Positions 6,425-10,958 of a stretch of DNA of 10,958 bases are shown piece after piece. The stretch lies in assembly GCA_903847495.1 (NCBI GenBank), contig CAINDT010000095.1, positions 1-10,958 of the forward strand, written 5' to 3'. The stretch's first letter is position 1, and every line of letters starts with the position of its first letter. The stretch comes from an uncultured Actinomycetes bacterium (lineage in GTDB: Bacteria; Actinomycetota; Thermoleophilia; Gaiellales; F1-60-MAGs149). The notes under the pieces are model-generated. The model was not told where the DNA came from and made no database searches. It saw only the letters and a list, made by a program, of their open reading frames with translations. A program made the position numbers and the translations under genes.

Positions 6425-7374
6425 TCGTGCGCAGTATGCCGTTCGAGATAGGCCACGAGCGCCAGCGGGTCGAGCTCACCCGCCTCAAGTCGCCGCAGAG
6501 CCTCCTGCACGTCGGCATCGGCGGCAATCGCCGCGCGTACCCGCGCTCCCGCGCGCGCCGCCACGATCGCAGCCGCCTCCGTGGCCGCACCCTCGCGCCG
6601 CCGCCGGGCGATACCCGCCTCCCCCAAGCCGTCGCGCACCTCACAGACGACGCGCCACAGCTCGTCAACGCCCTGCCGATTCGGCACCGACAACTCGACG
6701 AGACGTGGCGCCGTCTCCGGATCGATGCCGAGCGCGAGCCGGAGCTCCGAGCGGAAGGCATCGATGCCCGGCAGATCGCACTTCGTCATCGCGACGACGT
6801 CGGGGATCTCCATCACCCCGGCCTTGATCGCCTGCACCGAGTCACCGCTGCCGGGCTGCAGCGCCAGCACCACGACATCGGCCATGTCGGCGATGCGGAT
6901 ATCGGATTGCCCCGCGCCGACGGTCTCGATCAGCACCACATCGAACCCAGCGGCACTGAGCACCGCCGACGCCAGCGCCGTGGCCTCGGCCACCCCGCCA
7001 AGACGCCCACGGCTGCCCATCGAGCGGAAGAACACGCCGTCGTCGGTGTCGTGCTCCACGAGGCGCACGCGGTCGCCCAGGACGGCACCCTGCGTAAACG
7101 GACTCGAGGGATCGACCGCGACGACACCGACCGTCAGGCCCGCCCGCCGCACCTCGCCGACCAGCGCGCCCACGAGCGTCGACTTGCCGACGCCGGGCGG
7201 CCCCGTGATGCCGATCACCGCCGCGCCGCCAACGTGCGGCCAGAGCGCAGCCATCAGGTCTGCGGCGCCCGCGCTCTCGTCCTCCACGAGCGAGATGGCA
7301 CGCGCGATCGCACGACGATCGCCCTCGCGCACAAGGGCGGCGAGCTCGATCGGATCGCGGGTCAGCGCAGCCAT
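6421..7374 (-). CDS. meaB: Methylmalonyl-CoA mutase-associated GTPase MeaB
   Basis: This 317-residue SIMIBI-class G protein loads and protects adenosylcobalamin in methylmalonyl-CoA mutase or a related mutase. Numbering from this ATG, the P-loop GPPGVGKST is at 58-66. DPSSP (88-92) and ETVGAGQS (150-157) are typical MeaB/ArgK motifs. The guanine-specificity motif reads TKCD (197-200) instead of the usual NKxD. The C-terminal helical part (about 250-317) ends in LERHTAHE. I chose ATG 7374 because the upstream ATG at 7398 only adds MPHRYRIP, and because TACCGT sits exactly 6 bases before 7374. Neither ATG has a Shine-Dalgarno, so 7398 remains possible. No mutase subunit is in the window. The gene overlaps ilvA by 4 bases. 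Confidence 0.9.
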   Translation of the reverse strand: MAALTRDPIELAALVREGDRRAIARAISLVEDESAGAADLMAALWPHVGGAAVIGITGPPGVGKSTLVGALVGEVRRAGLTVGVVAVDPSSPFTQGAVLGDRVRLVEHDTDDGVFFRSMGSRGRLGGVAEATALASAVLSAAGFDVVLIETVGAGQSDIRIADMADVVVLALQPGSGDSVQAIKAGVMEIPDVVAMTKCDLPGIDAFRSELRLALGIDPETAPRLVELSVPNRQGVDELWRVVCEVRDGLGEAGIARRRREGAATEAAAIVAARAGARVRAAIAADADVQEALRRLEAGELDPLALVAYLERHTAHE

Positions 7375-7380
7375 GGGGAT

Positions 7381-7430
7381 ACGGTAGCGATGCGGCATGG
7401 CAGCGCCGTACGGCAGAGCCCCGATACGCT
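7381..7430. promoter_or_regulatory. Divergent promoter region, candidate leaderless promoters for meaB and the LON-domain gene
   Basis: On the minus strand TACCGT (7381-7386) ends 6 bases before the meaB ATG at 7374. On the plus strand TACGCT (7425-7430) ends 6 bases before the LON-domain ATG at 7437. That spacing puts the transcription start at or next to the A of each ATG. Neither gene has a Shine-Dalgarno. A perfect 10-bp palindrome GCCGTACGGC (7405-7414) lies between the two, a possible operator. No -35 consensus is visible. Confidence 0.4.
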
Positions 7431-7436
7431 TACCGC

Positions 7437-8081
7437 ATGCCGCGCGATTTGCCCCTCTTCCCGCTCGAACTCGTGCTCGTGCCCGGTGAGCCGTTGCCGC
7501 TCCACATCTTCGAGCCGCGCTACCAGGAACTGCTCGACCGCTGCGTCGACAACGACGAGCCGTTCGTGCTCGTCTTGCAGGACGAGGAGGGCATGCGCGA
7601 GATCGGCTGCACCGCCGAGATCACCGACGTCCTCGAGCGCTTCCCCGACGGCCGCGCCAACATCATCACGATGGGGCGCGAGGTCGTGCGCCTCGAGCGC
7701 GTGCATGACGAGCACTCCTACCGCTCGGCGATCGTCACGCCGGTCGAGGACGAGCCGGCCGAGGCGCCGGAGGCAGTGCAGGCCGCGGCGCTCGCCGCCT
7801 TCGCCGGCCTCGCCGACGAATTGCCGGAGCAGACGCCCGACCTGCCCGAGCCCGGTCCGGGCCTGTCGTATCAGCTGATCGCCCGCATCGATCTCGGTCA
7901 CGACGCCAAGCAGGACCTGCTCGAGGATCGTGACGAGGAGCGTCGCCTTGGCGCCGTCACCGGTCTGCTGGACGAGATCCGCCGCGGACTCGTGCTGACG
8001 CGCGAGACGCAGGAGCGCGCACGCAAGAACGGTCGCGTGCGGACGCCCGAAGAGCTCGCCGCCGAGCTCGGCCTCGACTAA
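7437..8081 (+). CDS. LON substrate-binding domain protein (no protease domain)
   Basis: This 214-residue protein consists almost entirely of a domain like the N-terminal substrate-recognition domain of Lon. It has LPLFPLELVLVPGEPLPLHI at the start and IFEPRYQELLDRC after it. There is no AAA+ or Ser-Lys protease domain. Stand-alone LON-domain proteins are widespread in actinobacteria and their role is not established. They are presumed to bind unfolded proteins or to act as adaptors. Residues about 115-140 are acidic and proline-rich, probably a linker, and the C-terminus (about 160-214) is charged and helical. No Shine-Dalgarno precedes the ATG, but a -10-like TACGCT is 6 bases upstream, suggesting a leaderless mRNA. 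The stop lies 6 bases from the ftsZ stop on the other strand. Confidence 0.88.
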   Translation: MPRDLPLFPLELVLVPGEPLPLHIFEPRYQELLDRCVDNDEPFVLVLQDEEGMREIGCTAEITDVLERFPDGRANIITMGREVVRLERVHDEHSYRSAIVTPVEDEPAEAPEAVQAAALAAFAGLADELPEQTPDLPEPGPGLSYQLIARIDLGHDAKQDLLEDRDEERRLGAVTGLLDEIRRGLVLTRETQERARKNGRVRTPEELAAELGLD

Positions 8082-8087
8082 CCGGCG

Positions 8088-9422
8088 CTACTTGAGGAAG
8101 TCGGGAACGTCCACGTCGACGTCGCCAGCATCGGACGCCGTCGACACGCTGAACTCGGGGATCATCGCCGCGCCGCCCGTCATCGAAGCCTCCATCGGAC
8201 GCGAGCCCGCAGGACGGTCGAAGCCGGTCGCGATGACGGTGACCCACACCTGATCGCCGAGGTTCTCGTCGACGGTGGCACCGAAGATGACGTTGCAGGA
8301 CTCGTCGGCCGCGTTGCGGACGATCTCCGCGATCTCCATCGCATCGTGCAGCGACAGATCAGGACCGCCGGAGACGCTCAGCAGGATGCCCGTGGCGCCC
8401 TTGATCTGATGCCCGACCAGCGGCGACTCGACGGCGCGCGTCGCAGCCTCCTTGGCGCGGTTGCTGCCGCTCGCCATGCCGATGCCCATCAGGGCGGTAC
8501 CCGCATCGCGCATGATCGTGCGCACGTCGGCGAAGTCGAGGTTGATCAGACCCGGGGTCGTAATCAGGTCGCAGACACCCTGGACGCCCTGGCGGAGCAC
8601 ATCGTCGGCGACGTGGAACGCGTCGACCATCGTGACGCTGCGGTCGAGGACCTGCAGCAGGCGGTCGTTCGGGATCGAGATGAGCGTGTCGACGTTGGCC
8701 TGGAGCATCTCCATGCCGGCGTCGGCCTGGGCGCGGCGCTGCGCGCCCTCGAAGCGGAACGGCGTCGTGACGATGCCGATCGTCAGCGCACCGAGCTCGC
8801 GGGCAATCCGCGCGACCACCGGCGCAGCGCCGGTTCCCGTGCCGCCGCCCTCACCGCAGGCGATGAAGACGAGGTCGGAGCCACGCAGAGCGTCGCGAAT
8901 GGCGTCGTCGGACTCCTCGGCCGCCTCGCGACCGATCTCTGGGCGGGCACCGGCACCAAGACCCTTCGTGAGCTCGTCGCCGATGTGGATGCGCTTGGGC
9001 GCACCCGAGGCATGCAGCTGCTGGGCGTCCGTGTTGATCGCGATGAACTCGACGTCGCGGATGCCAGCCTCGATCATGCGATCGACGGCATTGACGCCGG
9101 CACCACCGACGCCGACGACGCGGATCACCGCGAGGTACGCGTGCGACGAGACGTCGCGCGCCACCGGCGAGCCCTTGATGTCGCCGCGCGCGAAGGCCGC
9201 AGCAGGACGCTGCTCGACCGGCGCTTCGACCGGATCGGGCACAGGCTGGATGTGCGAGGCGGCAGGCGCCGGATCGGGCGCGGCCTGAACAGGCGGCGCA
9301 GCCGGCGTCGGGGGAGCCGGCGGCTCCATCATCTGCGTGTTCTCGACAGGCTCCTGCGGCGGCGTCACCGGCTTGGCGGCGTCGGTCGCACGGAACAGGT
9401 CCGCGAGCGGACCGTCATGCAT
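8088..9422 (-). CDS. ftsZ: Cell division protein FtsZ with long N-terminal extension
   Basis: This 444-residue tubulin-like GTPase polymerises into the cytokinetic Z ring. The core starts near residue 96 (YLAVIRVVGVGGAGVNAVDR) and strongly resembles actinobacterial FtsZ. The GTP signature GEGGGTGTG is at 190-198. The T7 catalytic loop NLDFADV has N294, D296 and D299. After the core only about 35 residues remain, ending in the conserved tail DVDVDVPDFLK that binds FtsA/SepF/ZipA-type partners. Residues 1-95 are unusual: MHDGPLADLFRATDAAK, then a Pro/Ala-rich, hydrophobic-poor stretch. ATG 9422 is 10 bases after the parA stop, and codons 1-86 keep the high GC3 pattern, which supports this start. 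A GTG at 9164 with AAGGG upstream would give a canonical-length FtsZ and cannot be excluded. Confidence 0.95.
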   Translation of the reverse strand: MHDGPLADLFRATDAAKPVTPPQEPVENTQMMEPPAPPTPAAPPVQAAPDPAPAASHIQPVPDPVEAPVEQRPAAAFARGDIKGSPVARDVSSHAYLAVIRVVGVGGAGVNAVDRMIEAGIRDVEFIAINTDAQQLHASGAPKRIHIGDELTKGLGAGARPEIGREAAEESDDAIRDALRGSDLVFIACGEGGGTGTGAAPVVARIARELGALTIGIVTTPFRFEGAQRRAQADAGMEMLQANVDTLISIPNDRLLQVLDRSVTMVDAFHVADDVLRQGVQGVCDLITTPGLINLDFADVRTIMRDAGTALMGIGMASGSNRAKEAATRAVESPLVGHQIKGATGILLSVSGGPDLSLHDAMEIAEIVRNAADESCNVIFGATVDENLGDQVWVTVIATGFDRPAGSRPMEASMTGGAAMIPEFSVSTASDAGDVDVDVPDFLK

Positions 9423-9432
9423 GCTGGCTCGC

Positions 9433-10269
9433 TTATTCGACACGGCTGAGCACCTCCTCGGCCAAGGCGCGATAGGCATTGGCGCCTGCGCCGTCTGGCT
9501 GATAGGAAAGCACGCTGCCTCCCTGGACAGGAGCCTCCGCGAGCTTCACGGACTTCTTGATGCGGGTCTCGAAGACGAGATCCTGGAAGTTGGCCTGCAG
9601 CAGATCCAGCGCCTCGCGGCCGTGGATCGTGCGTCCCTCGACCATCGTCGGCAGGATGCCCTCGATGTGGACAACCGGATTGAGGTGCTCGCGGATCATC
9701 TGCAGCGTCGACTCCAGCTGCACGAGGCCGCGCAGCGACAGGTACTCGAGCTGCACCGGCACGATCACGCCCGTCGAGGTCGTGAACGCGTTGATCGTCA
9801 GCAGGCCGAGCGACGGCGGCGTGTCGATCAGGATGAAGTCGTAATCGCTCTTGACGGCCGAAATCGCCTTCTCCAGCGAGCGCTCGCGGCCGATCATCGC
9901 GGACAGCGCCAGCTCGGCGCCGGCCAGGTCGATCGACGCGGCAGCCACATCGACCTCGCGCTTGTGGATGATCGTCTGGATCGGCAAGCGATGCACCAGC
10001 ACGTCGAACATCGACTGCTCGAGGTGCTCAGGATCGATGCCGAAGCTCATCGTCAGGTTCGACTGGGGGTCGAGATCGACGACCAGCACCCGGTTGCCGC
10101 GCTCCTTGAGGGCAGCGGCGAGGTTGACGGTCGACGTCGTCTTGGCGACGCCGCCCTTCTGGTTGGCCATCGAGATGATGCGGGGTCCCGGCTGGGCACC
10201 TGGCGCGACGCTCAGGCGCATCGGTGCCGTCTCGTACGGCATCGCAGGGGCTGTGGCGGTGGGAGTCAT
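9433..10269 (-). CDS. ParA/MinD-family ATPase (Soj-like), upstream of ftsZ
   Basis: This 278-residue deviant Walker A ATPase belongs to the ParA family, which forms ATP-dependent dimers on DNA or membrane to position cargo. The deviant Walker A motif is KGGVAKTT (38-45; Ala replaces the usual Gly before the second Lys), followed by VVDLDPQSN (Asp65, Asp67). The Walker B strand is ILIDTPPS (Asp149). The first ~30 residues are a low-complexity leader. ATG 10269 is chosen because AAAGGGGGG lies three bases upstream, although the frame stays open to 10359. No ParB or parS is in the window. The gene lies 10 bases before ftsZ, so a role in Z-ring placement (like PomZ, MipZ or MinD) is possible, while chromosome segregation remains the default. 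Confidence 0.9.
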   Translation of the reverse strand: MTPTATAPAMPYETAPMRLSVAPGAQPGPRIISMANQKGGVAKTTSTVNLAAALKERGNRVLVVDLDPQSNLTMSFGIDPEHLEQSMFDVLVHRLPIQTIIHKREVDVAAASIDLAGAELALSAMIGRERSLEKAISAVKSDYDFILIDTPPSLGLLTINAFTTSTGVIVPVQLEYLSLRGLVQLESTLQMIREHLNPVVHIEGILPTMVEGRTIHGREALDLLQANFQDLVFETRIKKSVKLAEAPVQGGSVLSYQPDGAGANAYRALAEEVLSRVE

Positions 10270-10308
10270 GCTCCCCCCTTTCTCACTCTCCTGCTGTTCT
10301 CCTCCCCC
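10270..10308 (-). promoter_or_regulatory. Polypurine leader and ribosome binding site of parA
   Basis: On the minus strand the 39 bases before the parA ATG are almost entirely purines, with several Shine-Dalgarno-like units (GGAGG, AGGAG). The functional one is AAAGGGGGG (10273-10281), three bases before the ATG. It fixes the start at 10269 against the longer open frame. Confidence 0.6.
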
Positions 10309-10342
10309 GGGTTGATAACGGGTTACCGGAGCCGTAGCGACC

Positions 10343-10351
10343 TGCGATGCT
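10343..10351 (+). promoter_or_regulatory. Candidate extended -10 of nudC
   Basis: TGC followed by GATGCT resembles an extended -10 (TGn plus hexamer). It ends exactly 6 bases before the nudC ATG at 10358, and no Shine-Dalgarno is visible. This fits a leaderless transcript. TTGATA at 10312 is too far away (28 bases) to be its -35. Confidence 0.35.
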
Positions 10352-10357
10352 TGCGCC

Positions 10358-10958
10358 ATGGCCTTCGAAACCGCGATCAGTCGCCCCGACGCGCCGCACG
10401 ACGACGATCTCGTCCTGCTCTATGCCGGCGACGGGCTGATCCTGACCGCGGAAGGCGCCGAGTTGCCCCGTCGTCGCGATGTGGCGGCGCTGATCCCGGA
10501 AGCGACGGTGCACGTGGGCCGCTTCGACGGGATTGCCGTGGAGACCGCCCGCATCGACCGCGACACGCCACTGCCTGCTGGACTCGAGGCCACCGTGCTG
10601 CGCGCCCTGCACGGCCGTGTCGCAGACGAGGCCTGGGCGCTGGCCGGGCGCGCGTACCAGCTGGCCGAGTGGGACCGCACGCACCGCTTCTGCGGCGTCT
10701 GCGGGGCCCCGACGGTGCTGCGCGACGACGAGCGCTCGCGCGCGTGCACCGCGTGCGACTTCCGGGCGTATCCGCGCCACTCGCCCGCCGTGATCGTGCT
10801 GATCACCCGCGGTGACGATGAGGTGCTGCTCGGACGCTCCGCGCGCTTCCCCACGGGGATGTACTCGACACTGGCCGGCTTCGTCGATCCGGGCGAGAGC
10901 GCCGAGGACGCCGTCCGCCGAGAGATCCGCGAGGAGGCCGGCATCGAGATCACCGAGC
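10358..10958 (+). CDS. nudC: NADH pyrophosphatase NudC (5' part, 3' end outside window)
   Basis: The first 200 residues are present. NudC hydrolyses NAD(H) to NMN(H) and AMP and can remove NAD caps from RNA. A four-cysteine zinc ribbon is visible (C112-GV-C115 and C130-TA-C133), followed by YPRHSPAVIVLI. A complete Nudix box spans 174-196, with G174, E180 and REIREEAGI. The zinc ribbon directly before the Nudix domain is the NudC hallmark. The family motif SQPWPFPxS should lie beyond the window end. The N-terminal domain (1-100) is diverse, as is usual. The gene is divergent from parA, and the start at the first ATG follows a -10-like hexamer by 6 bases with no ribosome binding site. Confidence 0.92.
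   Translation, partial: MAFETAISRPDAPHDDDLVLLYAGDGLILTAEGAELPRRRDVAALIPEATVHVGRFDGIAVETARIDRDTPLPAGLEATVLRALHGRVADEAWALAGRAYQLAEWDRTHRFCGVCGAPTVLRDDERSRACTACDFRAYPRHSPAVIVLITRGDDEVLLGRSARFPTGMYSTLAGFVDPGESAEDAVRREIREEAGIEITE

Noticed and set aside
8061..8072. Palindrome GCCGAGCTCGGC as terminator of the LON-domain gene
   Set aside because: It lies inside the coding region before the stop, has no loop or T-tract, and is explained by Ala-Glu-Leu-Gly codons.
9162..9164. GTG as the main ftsZ start
   Set aside because: It would give a normal-length FtsZ and has AAGGG upstream, but the preceding 258 bases keep an open, GC3-biased frame right down to the parA stop. Kept as an alternative only.
8346..9449. 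Plus-strand open frame of 367 codons opposite ftsZ
   Set aside because: It is rich in Arg, Asp and His with no recognisable domain, and is the complement of the FtsZ reading frame.
9423..10357. parS centromere site or parB gene near parA
   Set aside because: No TGTTTCACGTGAAACA-like sequence and no ParB-like frame was seen in the window.
10270..10359. Longer parA start at 10359 (30 extra residues)
   Set aside because: The extra codons translate the polypurine ribosome-binding leader and would overlap the nudC start. ATG 10269 has a strong Shine-Dalgarno.

Overview
The window is chromosomal DNA from a high-GC bacterium with dense, strongly GC3-biased genes. The FtsZ core closely resembles actinobacterial FtsZ. 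An actinomycete-like uracil-DNA glycosylase, a Thermus-type NADP isocitrate dehydrogenase and apparently leaderless genes also fit Actinomycetota. A deep lineage such as Thermoleophilia (Solirubrobacter, Conexibacter or Patulibacter relatives) is my guess, but the sequence alone does not prove it. There are no insertion sequences, phage genes, CRISPR arrays, tRNAs or rRNAs, and no gene-free stretch longer than about 130 bases.

Left part (1-5107): the C-terminal end of a uracil-DNA glycosylase-family gene (+) faces a minus-strand pair. That pair is a His-rich cation diffusion facilitator coupled by a 4-base overlap to a 3-mercaptopyruvate sulfurtransferase. Divergent from it is NADP-isocitrate dehydrogenase (+), closed by a perfect 14-bp terminator hairpin. 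It is followed by a CstB-like persulfide dioxygenase-rhodanese fusion (+). Two persulfide-handling enzymes therefore flank a TCA-cycle gene.

Middle (5108-7437): the 99-base gap between the convergent cstB-like gene and a threonine dehydratase is packed with palindromes. They include two 26-bp perfect palindromes arranged as a 30-bp inverted repeat pair, resembling a BIME/REP-type element. Threonine dehydratase (-) overlaps an upstream MeaB GTPase by 4 bases. This links threonine deamination to the propionyl-CoA/methylmalonyl-CoA route.

Right part (7437-10958): a LON substrate-binding-domain protein (+) ends 6 bases from the stop of ftsZ (-). ftsZ lies directly downstream of a ParA/MinD-like ATPase, and the encoded FtsZ has an unusual proline/alanine-rich N-terminal extension of about 94 residues. 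Divergent from parA is the start of nudC (+), a zinc-ribbon Nudix NADH pyrophosphatase cut by the window end.

The signals most worth following are the palindromic element at 5109-5177, the parA-ftsZ pair with its reversed linker layout, and three start codons that lack a Shine-Dalgarno but have a -10-like hexamer exactly 6 bases upstream.
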